Shown: piece after piece, positions 25,668 to 36,514 of the stretch
Layout: every line of letters starts with the position of its first letter
How positions within the stretch are numbered: the first letter of the stretch is position 1
NCBI GenBank assembly: GCA_023427085.1
Contig: JAEZBO010000267.1
Coordinates: forward strand, 1-64,000
Length of the DNA stretch: 64,000 nt
Direction: 5' to 3'
DNA from: Pseudomonadota bacterium
GTDB lineage: Bacteria > Pseudomonadota > Gammaproteobacteria > Burkholderiales > Burkholderiaceae_B
Program-made: the position numbers and the translations under genes
Notes under the pieces: generated by a model
What the model was told of the DNA's origin: nothing
The model's input: the letters and a program-made list of their open reading frames with translations, nothing else
Database searches by the model: none

Positions 25668-26081
25668 GGTCGCCGCGGCGATCACCGGGCCGGCGCGAAA
25701 TTCTTCCGGAACGCCGTACATTCAGGCGAAAGTCAGATGCGCGGCGCTAGACTGGCCGCTCGGCATCAAGACATGGCAGTGACTTCCCAGACATGTTGGA
25801 TCCCCCAGTGACTGGCGGAGCATGACTTGGTACCGACGCCGATATCGCGTCCCCGCGAGCCTTTTTCTTAAGCGCGATATCGTGTGCTCCCGTGACGGCC
25901 TGGCTGCCTGCAGCCAGGCCGCTTTTTTTTGCGCGTGCAGGCACCGTTGCGCTCGTCCTTACCGCGGCGGTCGTTCGGTCGGACGCAGCGTCAGCGCCGC
26001 AACACCGTTGCGCTTGCGGTCACTGCGGTGCGTTCGCGGCCACCGCCGCGGCCACCGCCACCGCCACCGCCGCGGCCTCGG
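25668..26081. other. Gene-free stretch with inverted repeat and terminator; possible small RNA
   Basis: No protein gene is supported here. The stretch carries a TAGACT box (25748-25753), an inverted repeat CGATATCGCG / CGCGATATCG (25840-25849 and 25874-25883) and a strong terminator ending at 25931. A transcript of about 170-180 bases from near 25760 would end in that terminator, so a small RNA is possible; otherwise this is the 3' UTR of the lipid operon. The rest, to 26081, shows Pro/Ala-like GC repeats with nothing recognisable. Confidence 0.4.
25897..25931 (+). terminator. Strong Rho-independent terminator
   Basis: CGGCCTGGCTGC (25897-25908) pairs perfectly with GCAGCCAGGCCG (25911-25922), followed by C and eight T residues. 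Confidence 0.92.
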
Positions 26082-26849
26082 TCACTGCGGCAGCTGTTCA
26101 CCCGGACGCCGCGTCAGCACCCGTACCCCGTCGTGTGTCACCGCCACCGTGTGTTCGAACTGCGCCGACAGGCCGCCGTCGCAGGTGACCACGGTCCAGC
26201 CGTCGGCTTCGGTCCTGACGTCATGGCCGCCCTGATTGAGCATCGGTTCGATCGTGAATACCATGCCCTCGCGCAAGGCCAGGCCGGTGCGCGGCCGTCC
26301 CCAGTGCAGCACCTGCGGCGCTTCGTGCATCTCGCGGCCGATGCCGTGACCACAGTATTCCCGGACCACCGAGTAGCCGTGCTGGCGCGCGTGGCGTTCG
26401 ATCGCGTGCCCGACGTCGCCGAGCCGGGCGCCGGGCCGCACCGCGGCGATGCCTTTGCACAAGGCCTCGTAGGTCACCTGCACCAGCCGCCGGGCCGGCG
26501 CCGCGACTTCGCCGACCAAGTAGGTCTTGCTGGAGTCGGCCAGGTAGCCGTGCTTTTCGAGCGTGATGTCGAAGTTGACGATGTCACCGCTGCGCAGCGT
26601 GTCGCCGGCCGACGGCATGCCATGGCAGACCACTTCGTTGCGCGAGGCGTTGAGTGCGTAGGCATAGCCGTACTGGCCCTTGCTGGCCGGCCGGGCCTGC
26701 AGCTCGCGCACGATGAAATCGTCGACCAGGTCGTTGACCTGCATCGTCGTCATGCCGACCAGCTCGAGCTGATCCAGCCGCGCAAACACGCTGGCCAATA
26801 GCTGGCCGCTGCTTGCCATCAGGGCGATTTCCTCGGGTCGTTTGGTCAT
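26082..26849 (-). CDS. map: Methionine aminopeptidase, type I
   Basis: 255 residues from MTKRPEEIAL at 26849. Metal ligands are visible in order: Asp in VNFDITLEKHG, Asp in LADSSKTYLVG, His in GHGIGREMHEAPQVLHW, Glu in FTIEPML and Glu in QFEHTVAV. It removes the N-terminal Met from nascent proteins. It stands away from the rpsB-tsf region where many bacteria keep map, so it may be an extra copy; this cannot be decided from the window. A palindromic site sits in its promoter. Confidence 0.92.
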   Translation of the reverse strand: MTKRPEEIALMASSGQLLASVFARLDQLELVGMTTMQVNDLVDDFIVRELQARPASKGQYGYAYALNASRNEVVCHGMPSAGDTLRSGDIVNFDITLEKHGYLADSSKTYLVGEVAAPARRLVQVTYEALCKGIAAVRPGARLGDVGHAIERHARQHGYSVVREYCGHGIGREMHEAPQVLHWGRPRTGLALREGMVFTIEPMLNQGGHDVRTEADGWTVVTCDGGLSAQFEHTVAVTHDGVRVLTRRPGEQLPQ

Positions 26850-26863
26850 GCCATGCTGCCTTG

Positions 26864-26893
26864 AATATACGTTTCGTATACGAAGTGTATAAA
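26864..26893 (-). promoter_or_regulatory. map promoter with palindromic operator-like site
   Basis: On the minus strand TTTATA (26893-26888), an 18-base spacer and TATATT (26869-26864). The perfect palindrome TTCGTATACGAA (26873-26884) fills the spacer, where a bound protein would stop polymerase. Confidence 0.55.
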
Positions 26894-26956
26894 CGAATGG
26901 CCGTTGGCGGCAAGCCGGGGGGCCCGATATCGCTGGCGGGGCAGGCGGGGCAGGCC

Positions 26957-26981
26957 AAAAAAAAGGCCCCGGATCGGGGCC
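26957..26981 (-). terminator. Rho-independent terminator of the MHS transporter gene
   Basis: Read on the minus strand: GGCCCCG, a three-base loop, CGGGGCC and eight T residues, 52 bases after the transporter stop codon. Confidence 0.92.
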
Positions 26982-27032
26982 TCGAAAGCCGGATGAGCGC
27001 AGCAGTCCCATCCAGCGGGGGAAGCGTCGTCG

Positions 27033-28703
27033 TCAGTCGGTGATCCGGTTGTCCTTGGTCTCGCGCACGAACAGCGCGCCGATGACCAGGGTCATGACTG
27101 CGATGATGATCGGGTACCACAGGCCGTCGTAGATGTTGCCGGTGGCTGCCACGACCGCGAAGGCGACCGGAGGCAGGAAACCGCCGAACCAGCCGTTGCC
27201 GATGTGATACGGCAGGCTCATCGAGGTGTAGCGGATCCGCGTCGGGAACATTTCGACCAGCATGGCGGCGATCGGGCCGTAGACCATGGTCACGTACAGC
27301 ACCAGGATGAACAGCAGCAGCACCACCATCGGCCGGTTGATCTCGGCCGGGTTGGCCGATGCCGGATAGCCGGCATCACGGATGGCCGCGGTCAGTGCCT
27401 TGTTCAGTTCAGCCGTGCGGGTCTTGAACTCGGCCGGCGACAGCGCCGCGCCTTCGAAGGACTCGTACTGGGTCGAACCGATGCGCACGATGGCCGTGGA
27501 GCCTGCCGGCGCCGACTGGTTGTCGTAGTTCACCGAATTGCGGGCCATGAACGACTTGACGATGTCGCACGAGCTGGTGAACGACGCGGTGCCGACCGGG
27601 TTGAACTGGAACGAGCAGGTCGACGCGTCGGCGATGATGGTCACCGGCGCGTTGGCCTGGGCACGTTCGAGCGCCGGATTGGCGTAGTGCGTGATGGCGC
27701 TGAAGATCGGGAAGTAGGTCAGTGCGGCGATCAGGCAGCCACCCAGGATGATGGGCTTGCGGCCGATCTTGTCCGACAGCCAGCCCCAGAACACGAAGAA
27801 CGGGGTGGCCAGCAGCAGCGCGATGGCGATCATGATGTTGGCCGAATTGGCCTCGACCTTGAGCGTCTGCGTCAGGAAGAACAGCGCGTAGAACTGACCG
27901 GTGTACCAGACCACGGCTTGACCGGCGGCCAGGCCGAACAGCGCCAGCAGTACCAGCTTGAGGTTGGTCCAGTTGCCGAACGAGTCCTTGATCGGCGACT
28001 TCGAGCCCTTGCCCTCGGCCTTCATGCGCTTGAAGGTCGGCGATTCGCTCAGCTGCATCCGGATCCACACCGAGATGCCCAGCAGCACGATCGAGATCAG
28101 GAAGGGGATGCGCCAGCCCCAGGCGCGGAAGGCTTCCTCGCCCAGCACCGTGCGCACGCCCAGGATCACCAGCAGCGACAGGAACAGGCCCATCGTCGCG
28201 GTGGTCTGGATCCAGCTGGTGAACAGGCCGCGGCGGCCTTCCGGCGCGTGTTCGGCCACGTAGGTGGCGGCACCGCCGTATTCGCCACCCAGCGCCAGGC
28301 CTTGCAGCAGCCGCAGGATGATCAGGATGATCGGCGCCGCGATGCCGATCGTTTCGTAGGTCGGCAGGATGCCGACCAGGAAGGTCGAGGCGCCCATCAG
28401 CACGATGGTCACCAGGAAAGTGTACTTACGGCCGACCAGGTCGCCGAGACGACCGAACACCAGTGCGCCGAATGGCCGCACCGCAAAACCGGCGGCAAAC
28501 GCCAGCAGCGCGAAGATGAACGCCGCCGTCGGGTTCACGCCCGAGAAGAAGTGCACGGCGATGATGGCCGCCAGCGAGCCGTACAGGTAGAAGTCGTACC
28601 ACTCGAAAACCGTCCCCAGCGACGACGCGAGAATTACGCGTTTCTCGTCACGGGTGATGGGCCTGGGCGCGCCGGACGGCGCCGTTTGGGCGTTGGTGCT
28701 CAT
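27033..28703 (-). CDS. MHS family MFS transporter with large extra loop
   Basis: 556 residues; the ATG at 28703 follows AGGAG. Twelve membrane segments with metabolite:H+ symporter landmarks: GTVFEWYDFYLYG, RPFGALVFGRLGDLVGRK, LQGLALGGEYGGAATYVAEH and GWLSDKIGRKP. Such carriers take up dicarboxylates, shikimate, proline/betaine or citrate. Between helices near residues 325 and 450 there is an unusual hydrophilic insert of roughly 100 residues with two cysteines (STCSFQF and SSCDIVK). The substrate is unknown. The adjacent TctD/TctE-like pair may regulate uptake but reads separately. Confidence 0.92.
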   Translation of the reverse strand: MSTNAQTAPSGAPRPITRDEKRVILASSLGTVFEWYDFYLYGSLAAIIAVHFFSGVNPTAAFIFALLAFAAGFAVRPFGALVFGRLGDLVGRKYTFLVTIVLMGASTFLVGILPTYETIGIAAPIILIILRLLQGLALGGEYGGAATYVAEHAPEGRRGLFTSWIQTTATMGLFLSLLVILGVRTVLGEEAFRAWGWRIPFLISIVLLGISVWIRMQLSESPTFKRMKAEGKGSKSPIKDSFGNWTNLKLVLLALFGLAAGQAVVWYTGQFYALFFLTQTLKVEANSANIMIAIALLLATPFFVFWGWLSDKIGRKPIILGGCLIAALTYFPIFSAITHYANPALERAQANAPVTIIADASTCSFQFNPVGTASFTSSCDIVKSFMARNSVNYDNQSAPAGSTAIVRIGSTQYESFEGAALSPAEFKTRTAELNKALTAAIRDAGYPASANPAEINRPMVVLLLFILVLYVTMVYGPIAAMLVEMFPTRIRYTSMSLPYHIGNGWFGGFLPPVAFAVVAATGNIYDGLWYPIIIAVMTLVIGALFVRETKDNRITD

Positions 28704-28886
28704 GTTGTCTCCTCGTTCTTGCAGCAAGGCTGGTTTATTAGGGAGCCATGCGTGAGTCCCTTCTGTTGGGACTGCGCTTACGGTAGGCGCGCACACTGAC
28801 TCGTGTCTGACGCGCTACTTACGCCAAACTTAAATTTGTAATCGTTTGTTATTGCTGCGCGGGGGCTTAAGGGTAAGCCCCAGGGC

Positions 28887-30383
28887 TCAGTCGGCGAGCC
28901 GCAGCAGTGTCACGCGCATGCAGGTGCCGGGGGTGCCGGCGTCCGCGGCCACGATCACCTCGCCCTGATGTTTCTGGGCGATCTCGCGCACGATCGCCAG
29001 CCCCAGTCCGCTGCCGCTGACGCCGCTGCCGAGCACGCGGTAGAAGCGATCGAACACGCGCTCGCGCTCGGCCGCCGCGATGCCGGGGCCGGTGTCGATG
29101 ACCTCGAGCACCGCGTGGCTGCGCTGCTGTGTCAGCCTGATCGTCACATGGCCGCCGGCCGGGGTGTAGCGCAGCGCATTGTCGAGCAGGTTGTTGAGCA
29201 GTTCGGCCAGCAGCAGCGCATTGCCGTAGACCCAGATCGGCAGGTCCGGGCCTTCGAAGCCCAGGTCGATACCGGTCGCCATGGCTTGCGGCACCCAGTA
29301 CTGCGCCTGTTCGCGCGCCAGCGCGTCCAGATCGAGGCGTTGCATCGGCACCTCGCCGGCGTTTTCGGCGCGCGCCAGCAACAGCAGCTGGTTGACCACG
29401 CGGGTCGCGTGTTCGGAGCCGGCCACCAGGTGGCGCAGGCTGGATCTGATGTCTTCGGGGCTGGCGTTGTGCAGCGCCAGTTCGGCCTGGGTGCGCAGCC
29501 CGGCCAGCGGTGTCTTGAGCTGGTGCGCCGCATCGGCGACGAAGCGGCGCTGCGCCTGCACGTTGGCCGACAGCCGTCCCAGCAGTTCGTTGACCGCCTC
29601 GACCAGCGGCGCGATCTCGGTCGGCGCGGCGTTTTCGTCCAGCGGCGACAGGTCGTCCGGCCGGCGCTCGCGCAGCCGCTGCTGCAGCGCATTGAGCGGC
29701 GCGACGCCGCGCGACAGGCCGAACCACACCAGCAGCACCGCGATCGGCAGCACCACGAACTGAGGAATGATCACACCCTTGATGATGTCGTTGGCCAGCT
29801 GTTCGCGCTTCTCGAGCGTCTCGGCCACGATCAGCAGCGTGGGCTGGGCCTCGGGCGAGGCCGGCTCCATCCAGGTATAGGCCAGCCGGATGCCAAAGTC
29901 GCGCAGCGTGTCGTCGCGGTAGTGCACCGGGCCGGGCCGCGCCGGCGTGCCGGCCGGCGGCAGCGGCAGTTCGCGATCGCCGCCCAGGTACTGGCCACGG
30001 CTGCCCAGCACCATCCAGAACACGCTGTCGGATTCGTCGGTGCGCAGCAGCCGCCGCGCCGGCGGCGTCAGATTGAGGCGGGCCTGGTCGCCATCGAATT
30101 CGACCTGTTCGGCGAGCACGTGCAGGTAGTTCGACAGCGTCCGGTCGTAAGGTACGTTGGCGATGTTCTGCGCCACCACGTAGGTGATCGCCACGCTCAT
30201 CGGCCACAGCAGGAACAGCGGCGCCAGCATCCAGTCGAGGATCTCGCCCAGCAGCGAGCGGCGCGGCGGCGCGAAATTGGGTTCGGCGTGGCCGCGTTGC
30301 AGGATGTCCAGCGCTTCCTGGTTCAGGCCCGGCTTGCGGGCCGGGGGTGACTCAATGCGCGGCAGCGGCTGGCGCGACGGCAC
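28887..30383 (-). CDS. Sensor histidine kinase, TctE-like
   Basis: 498 residues. Two membrane segments (about 48-70 and VVLPIAVLLVWFGLSRG) enclose a periplasmic TctE-type sensor domain, then HAMP-like helices, the phospho-acceptor box DAAHQLKTPLAGLRTQ and an ATPase domain with N box (LLNNLLDNALRYT), DTGPGI and GSGLGLAIVREI. It overlaps the response regulator by 32 bases and forms one operon with it. TctE relatives sense tricarboxylates; the ligand here is not known. Confidence 0.93.
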   Translation of the reverse strand: MPSRQPLPRIESPPARKPGLNQEALDILQRGHAEPNFAPPRRSLLGEILDWMLAPLFLLWPMSVAITYVVAQNIANVPYDRTLSNYLHVLAEQVEFDGDQARLNLTPPARRLLRTDESDSVFWMVLGSRGQYLGGDRELPLPPAGTPARPGPVHYRDDTLRDFGIRLAYTWMEPASPEAQPTLLIVAETLEKREQLANDIIKGVIIPQFVVLPIAVLLVWFGLSRGVAPLNALQQRLRERRPDDLSPLDENAAPTEIAPLVEAVNELLGRLSANVQAQRRFVADAAHQLKTPLAGLRTQAELALHNASPEDIRSSLRHLVAGSEHATRVVNQLLLLARAENAGEVPMQRLDLDALAREQAQYWVPQAMATGIDLGFEGPDLPIWVYGNALLLAELLNNLLDNALRYTPAGGHVTIRLTQQRSHAVLEVIDTGPGIAAAERERVFDRFYRVLGSGVSGSGLGLAIVREIAQKHQGEVIVAADAGTPGTCMRVTLLRLAD

Positions 30384-31050
30384 TCTGGTCCCGTTCGAGG
30401 CAATAGCCCAGGCCGCGCACCGTGGCGATCTTCACGCCGCTGGGTTCGAGCTTCTTGCGCAGCCGGTGCACGTAGACCTCGATGGCGTTGGAGCTGACTT
30501 CCTCGCCCCATTCGCACAGGTGATCGACGATCTGGTTCTTGTTGACCATGCGGCCGCTGCGCGTGAGCAGGATCTCGAGCAGGCTGACTTCGCGCGCGGA
30601 CAGGTCGAGCGTCTGGTCGTCGACCTGCGCGACCCGGCCGATCTGATCGAACACCAGCCGGCCGTGCCGCAGCACCGTGGCGCCGCCGCCGGCGCCGCGG
30701 CGCGTCAACGCACGCACGCGGGCTTCGAGTTCGGACAACGCGAAAGGTTTGGCCATGTAGTCGTCGGCGCCCAGGTCCAGGCCCTTGACGCGTTGTTCGA
30801 TGCTGTCGGCGGCGGTCAGGATCAGCACCGGCAGGCGCGAGTTGCGTGCCCGCAGCCGCCGCAGCACCTCGAGGCCCGGCAGCTGGGGCAGGCCCAGGTC
30901 GAGGATCAGCAGGTCGAAGGCCTGGGCGCTGAGCGCCGAATCGGCGGCCAGGCCGTCGTGGACGGTGTCGACCGCGCAGCCGTTGCGCCGCAGCGAACGG
31001 GACAGGCCGTCGGCCAGAATGCTGTCGTCTTCGGCGATGAGTATGCGCAT
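30352..31050 (-). CDS. OmpR-type response regulator, TctD-like
   Basis: 232 residues from MRILIAEDDS at 31050; the frame extends further upstream but would cross the recA promoter region. Receiver domain with the acidic pair (EDDS), phospho-Asp (LLILDLGLPQ) and Lys (YMAKPF), then a winged-helix DNA-binding domain (LSAREVSLLEILL to VHRLRKKLEPSG, GLGYCLE). Partner of the overlapping TctE-like kinase. Divergent from recA. Confidence 0.94.
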   Translation of the reverse strand: MRILIAEDDSILADGLSRSLRRNGCAVDTVHDGLAADSALSAQAFDLLILDLGLPQLPGLEVLRRLRARNSRLPVLILTAADSIEQRVKGLDLGADDYMAKPFALSELEARVRALTRRGAGGGATVLRHGRLVFDQIGRVAQVDDQTLDLSAREVSLLEILLTRSGRMVNKNQIVDHLCEWGEEVSSNAIEVYVHRLRKKLEPSGVKIATVRGLGYCLERDQSAVAPAAAAH

Positions 31051-31138
31051 GGCGGGAAACCGGGGCCGGCCTGGGCGGCGATGGCAGATTCTGGCACAGC
31101 GTCGCCCGCCTTGCCCAGCCGGGATAACGCGGAAAATT

Positions 31139-31168
31139 TTGTCATACTGTTCGTATATACAGTACAAT
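31139..31168 (+). promoter_or_regulatory. recA promoter with LexA (SOS) box
   Basis: TTGTCA (31139-31144), an 18-base spacer and TACAAT (31163-31168). The spacer holds CTGTTCGTATATACAG (31147-31162), a good match to CTGT-N8-ACAG, so LexA would shut the promoter until DNA damage. Confidence 0.9.
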
Positions 31169-31256
31169 CCAGTGCAATAATTTCGGCATTGAATCAGCGA
31201 ACCGCCGAGCGAACCGCTCGCTGCCCTGATCACCGATCACCTAGTCAAGGAAACTC

Positions 31257-32317
<1,061 letters not shown>

Positions 32318-32321
<4 letters not shown>

Positions 32322-32902
32322 TCGTCAGGCGCCGCCCCAGCCGCGCGGACCGGGATGCGGATATCGCGCCGCATCCCGGCGATCCGGCCGAGACGCCGGG
32401 CTCGCCAGATGCGGCCCGGCCCGCGCGGCGCGGCCCCAGCCTCAAGGCCAGGGCGGTCGATTTCCTGTCCCGCCGCGAACACGGCCGCCTCGAGCTGTCG
32501 CGCAAGCTGGCCCGCCACAGCGACGATCCGCAAGAGATCGAGACCTTGCTCGACAGCCTGCAAAAAGAAGGCTGGCTGTCCGAAAGCCGCTATGCCGAAG
32601 GTTTGCTGCGCAAGCACCGCGAGCGCCAGGGCACTGCGCGCATCGTGCAGACGCTGCGCAGCAGCGGAGTCGACGAAGACTTCATACGCGATGCGCGGGA
32701 TTCTTTGCAGGCCAGCGAATACGAGCGCGCGCTGGCCGTCTGGCAAAAACGCTACGCCGACCAGCCGGCACAGACCCAGGCCGAGTTCGCCCGGCAGGCG
32801 CGTTTTCTGGCCTCGCGCGGTTTCAGTGCCGAGGTCGTCGGCAAGATCGTCAAGCGCGGTGCGCGTGGCCTCGACGACCTGGCCGATACCGAATCAGCCT
32901 AG
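32318..32902 (+). CDS. recX: Regulatory protein RecX
   Basis: 194 residues from GTG at 32318, overlapping the recA stop by four bases. After a basic, Pro-rich head comes the RecX three-helix-repeat fold: [40 protein letters not shown], and [20 protein letters not shown]. RecX caps and restrains RecA filaments. Translational coupling keeps it in proportion to RecA. Confidence 0.95.
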
Positions 32903-33012
32903 CTGACCTGACGGCCGCCCGCGACAGGCTGGCGCATCGCAGGCTGGTTCATCGGGTCTTGCGCCGGCGAGCAGGCCAAGGCGATTCCGCCGCCCTCAGC
33001 GGGCCACGCCCC

Positions 33013-33933
33013 TCAGCCCTTGACCGACCTGATGCCGGCCAACGTGCGAAAGCAGACTTCCTTGGCGATCTGCAGGAAGTCCTGCACGTAAGACGATTCG
33101 GCGTCTTCGCTGCGCACCGCGGCATACAAGGTGCACCAGACACCTTGCGGACCCAGCCGGCACAGATGCATCCAGCCCTGGCCCAGATATTCGGTCAGCG
33201 CCCAGTTGGGCAGCGCCGCGATGCCGCGGTTGCTGGCGATCAGTTGCACGATGATCGGCGTCAGTTCGGCGCGGCGCACCGCGGCCGGCTCGACGTCGGC
33301 CGGGTCCAGGAATGCCGTGAAGACGTCCAGCCGCTGTTTGTCGACCGGATAGGTGATCAGCACCTGGTCGGCCAATTGCCGCGGTTCGACGTGTTTGAAG
33401 GCTGCCAGCGGATTGTTCTGCGCGACCGCCAACATGACCTCGTAGCGAAACAGCGGCAGGTATTCGACTGCATCGAGCGGCTGCGGATCGGACGTGATGA
33501 CCAGATCCAGGTCGCCGCGCACCAGCGCCGGCAAGGGCGCGAACGAAAACGCCGCCGACAGATCCAGCGCCACCTCGGGCCATTGGCTGCGGAAGTTGTC
33601 CAGCGCCGGCATCAACCACTGGAAACACGAGTGGCATTCGATCGCCAGATGCAGCCGGCCGGTGCGCCCGGCCGCCAGCCGCTGCAACTCGCGCTCGGTG
33701 GCCTTCAGCCGCGGCAAGACATCCTCGGCCAGCGCCAGCACCCGCAAGCCGGCGGTGGTCAGTCGGGCAGGGCGGGTGCGCCGGTTCAGCAGCGACACAC
33801 CGAGCCGGGTTTCGAGATCGCGCAATTGATGCGACAGCGCCGACTGGGTCAGATGCAGCCGTTCGGCGGCCTCGAGCAGGCTGCCGCCGTCGCGTATCGC
33901 GACCAGGGTTTCCAGGTGTCGTATTTCGAGCAT
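33013..33933 (-). CDS. metR: LysR-type regulator MetR
   Basis: 306 residues from MLEIRHLETL at 33933. The N-terminal winged helix (GSLLEAAERLHLTQSALSHQ) and the effector domain with IECHSCFQWLMPALD are typical of MetR, which activates metE with homocysteine as co-inducer. It is divergent from metE, the classic arrangement. Confidence 0.93.
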   Translation of the reverse strand: MLEIRHLETLVAIRDGGSLLEAAERLHLTQSALSHQLRDLETRLGVSLLNRRTRPARLTTAGLRVLALAEDVLPRLKATERELQRLAAGRTGRLHLAIECHSCFQWLMPALDNFRSQWPEVALDLSAAFSFAPLPALVRGDLDLVITSDPQPLDAVEYLPLFRYEVMLAVAQNNPLAAFKHVEPRQLADQVLITYPVDKQRLDVFTAFLDPADVEPAAVRRAELTPIIVQLIASNRGIAALPNWALTEYLGQGWMHLCRLGPQGVWCTLYAAVRSEDAESSYVQDFLQIAKEVCFRTLAGIRSVKG

Positions 33934-34000
33934 GGTTCTTGAATGAGGGCGGTACCCGCCTGCCGCTCTTAGTCCGGGCGGGCGTGGAATCGTTATTTTA

Positions 34001-34013
34001 TGAGTTTTTCTCA
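34001..34013. promoter_or_regulatory. Candidate MetR-binding site
   Basis: TGAG-TTTTT-CTCA is a dyad close to the MetR consensus TGAA-N5-TTCA and lies between the divergent metR and metE genes, about 95 bases before metE. Confidence 0.5.
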
Positions 34014-34107
34014 ATCAATCCTTGCAGGATTTGATTTTGACTCATGCGAGCGTCATCGCAGAATAGTTGCCTGACTTGATTCGATTTCATTTTGACAGGC
34101 GGCTTCC

Positions 34108-36402
34108 ATGACGACCATTCATAACCTGGGCTTTCCCCGTATCGGCGTGCAGCGCGAACTCAAACGCGCCGTCGAGGCCTACTGGGCCGGCAAGCAAAGC
34201 GCCGATGAGCTCGAGGCCACCGGCCGCACGCTGCGGGCACGTCATTGGCAGGTGCAGGCCGATGCCGGGCTGGACTTCGTGCCGGTGGGCGATTTTGCCT
34301 GGTACGACCAGATACTCGAATGGACCACGCTGCTGGGCGCGGTACCGGCCCGTTTCGGCCAGCCGCAGGACCAGCCGGTCGGGCTGGATACGCTGTTTCG
34401 CATGGGCCGGGGCCGCGCACCGACCGGCACGCCGGCGGCCGCCTGCGAGATGACCAAGTGGTTCGACACCAACTACCACTACATCGTGCCCGAGCTGGTG
34501 CCGGGCCAGACCTTCCGGATCGCGCGCGACAGCCTGTTCGAGCAGGTCGCCGAGGCGCAGGCCGCGGGTCACGCCGTCAAGGCCGTGATCCCCGGCCCGC
34601 TGACATGGCTGTGGCTGGGCAAGGGCGACCGCTACAGTGGCGCCGACGACGCCGCCAAGCTCGAGCTGCTGGCCAATCTGCTGCCGGTCTACGAGCAGGT
34701 GCTGCAACGGCTGGCCGGGCAGGGCGTGCAGTGGGTGCAGATCGACGAGCCGATCCTGGTGCTGGATCTGCCGTCGGCCTGGCGCCAGGCGCTGCAGCAC
34801 GCCTATGCACGGCTGGGCCAGGCACCCGTCAAGCTGCTGCTGGCCACGTATTTCGGCGGGCTGCAGGACAACCTGGCTGCCGTGGCGACGCTGCCGGTCG
34901 CCGGCCTGCACATCGATCTGGTGCGCGCGCCGGGCCAACTGGCCGACGTGCTGGCCGCGCTGGGCGATGATCAGATCCTGTCGGCGGGTGTGATCGATGG
35001 CCGCAATATCTGGCGCACCGACCTGGACGCGGCGGCCGCCGCGGTGGCCCAGGCCCGCGCGCAGCTGGGCGAGCGTCTATGGCTGGCGCCGTCGTGCTCG
35101 CTGCTGCATGTGCCGGTCGACCTCGAACAGGAGACCGAACTCGACGGCGAATTGCGCAGCTGGCTGTCGTTCGCGATCCAGAAGCTCGGCGAGCTGCGTC
35201 TGCTGGGGGTCGCGGTCGGCGGCAGCCAGGAGCCGGAAGTCGGCGATGCACTGCGGTCGCAGCGCGAGGCGCTGGCATTGCGCCGCCAGTCGCCGCGCAT
35301 CCACAACCCGGCGGTGGCCGAGCGCATGCAGCGCGCGGCCCAGGTCTCACGCGACCGCGCGCCGTTCGCCGAACGCATCGCCGCGCAGCAGCGCACGCTC
35401 AAGCTGCCGGCCTATCCGACCACCACCATCGGTTCGTTCCCGCAGACCAACGAGATTCGCGCGTTGCGGCGCGACTGGAAGGGCGGCGCGCTGAGCGACT
35501 CGGCCTACGCGCAGCAGATCCGCGCCGAGATCGAGAAGGTCGTGCGTTTCCAGGAAAACGTCGGCCTGGACGTGCTGGTGCATGGCGAGCCCGAGCGCAA
35601 TGACATGGTCGAGTACTTTGGCGAGCTGTTGGCCGGCTTCGCGTTCACGCGCAACGGCTGGGTGCAGAGCTACGGCTCGCGCTGCGTCAAGCCGCCGGTG
35701 ATCTTCGGCGACGTGGCCCGTCCGGCGCCGATGACGGTGGGCTGGTCCGCCTACGCGCAGTCGCTGACCGACCGGCCGATGAAGGGCATGCTGACCGGCC
35801 CGGTCACGATTCTGCAGTGGTCCTTCGTGCGTGACGACCAGCCGCGCGAACAGACCTGCCGCCAGCTGGCGCTGGCGCTGCGCGACGAGGTGGTCGATCT
35901 CGAGCAGGCCGGCATCCGCGTCATCCAGATCGACGAGCCGGCCATCCGCGAAGGCCTGCCGCTGCGCCGCGCCGACTGGCAAGCCTACCTCGACTGGGCG
36001 GTCGATTGCTTTCGCCTGTCGACCGCGGGTGTCGCCGACGACACGCAGATCCACACCCATATGTGCTATTCCGAGTTCAACGACATCATCGAGTCGATCG
36101 CCGCGATGGACGCCGACGTGATCACGATCGAGACCTCGCGCTCGAACATGGAGTTGCTCGAGGCCTTCGAGCGCTTCAGCTATCCAAACGACATCGGACC
36201 GGGCGTCTATGACATCCACTCGCCCAACGTGCCCGACGTCGACTGGATGGTCGGCCTGATGCAGCGTGCCGCCCAGCGCCTGCCCAAGGAGCGGCTGTGG
36301 GTCAATCCGGATTGCGGCCTCAAGACCCGCGGCTGGTCCGAGACCGAGGCGGCGCTGGCCTGCATGGTCGAGGCAGCCCGGCAGTTGCGCCAGTCAGCCT
36401 GA
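34108..36402 (+). CDS. metE: Cobalamin-independent methionine synthase MetE
   Basis: 764 residues, full length. The N-terminal half starts [20 protein letters not shown]; the catalytic half contains the zinc ligands in HTHMCYSEF and [11 protein letters not shown] and the folate/homocysteine pocket ([33 protein letters not shown]). It makes methionine from homocysteine and 5-methyltetrahydrofolate. AGGCGG lies before the ATG. Control by the divergent MetR is expected. Confidence 0.97.
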   Translation: MTTIHNLGFPRIGVQRELKRAVEAYWAGKQSADELEATGRTLRARHWQVQADAGLDFVPVGDFAWYDQILEWTTLLGAVPARFGQPQDQPVGLDTLFRMGRGRAPTGTPAAACEMTKWFDTNYHYIVPELVPGQTFRIARDSLFEQVAEAQAAGHAVKAVIPGPLTWLWLGKGDRYSGADDAAKLELLANLLPVYEQVLQRLAGQGVQWVQIDEPILVLDLPSAWRQALQHAYARLGQAPVKLLLATYFGGLQDNLAAVATLPVAGLHIDLVRAPGQLADVLAALGDDQILSAGVIDGRNIWRTDLDAAAAAVAQARAQLGERLWLAPSCSLLHVPVDLEQETELDGELRSWLSFAIQKLGELRLLGVAVGGSQEPEVGDALRSQREALALRRQSPRIHNPAVAERMQRAAQVSRDRAPFAERIAAQQRTLKLPAYPTTTIGSFPQTNEIRALRRDWKGGALSDSAYAQQIRAEIEKVVRFQENVGLDVLVHGEPERNDMVEYFGELLAGFAFTRNGWVQSYGSRCVKPPVIFGDVARPAPMTVGWSAYAQSLTDRPMKGMLTGPVTILQWSFVRDDQPREQTCRQLALALRDEVVDLEQAGIRVIQIDEPAIREGLPLRRADWQAYLDWAVDCFRLSTAGVADDTQIHTHMCYSEFNDIIESIAAMDADVITIETSRSNMELLEAFERFSYPNDIGPGVYDIHSPNVPDVDWMVGLMQRAAQRLPKERLWVNPDCGLKTRGWSETEAALACMVEAARQLRQSA

Positions 36403-36514
36403 CGAGCCGGCCCGTGCGCTACGCTGTGCTGGGTCCGTGACCAGCACAGTTCCGGCGCTGCGCTATACTTTGAAACTTTGTTGCCCCGCAGCAACTTCAG
36501 TATCGCGCTATTTC

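Noticed and set aside
25929..26801. 290-codon plus-strand frame opposite map with a proline run
   Set aside because: Antisense to the methionine aminopeptidase domain; the proline run comes from GC-rich repeats downstream of map.
34014..34107. Cobalamin riboswitch before metE
   Set aside because: The metR-metE gap is too short and shows no B12-box pattern; MetR control explains the gene.
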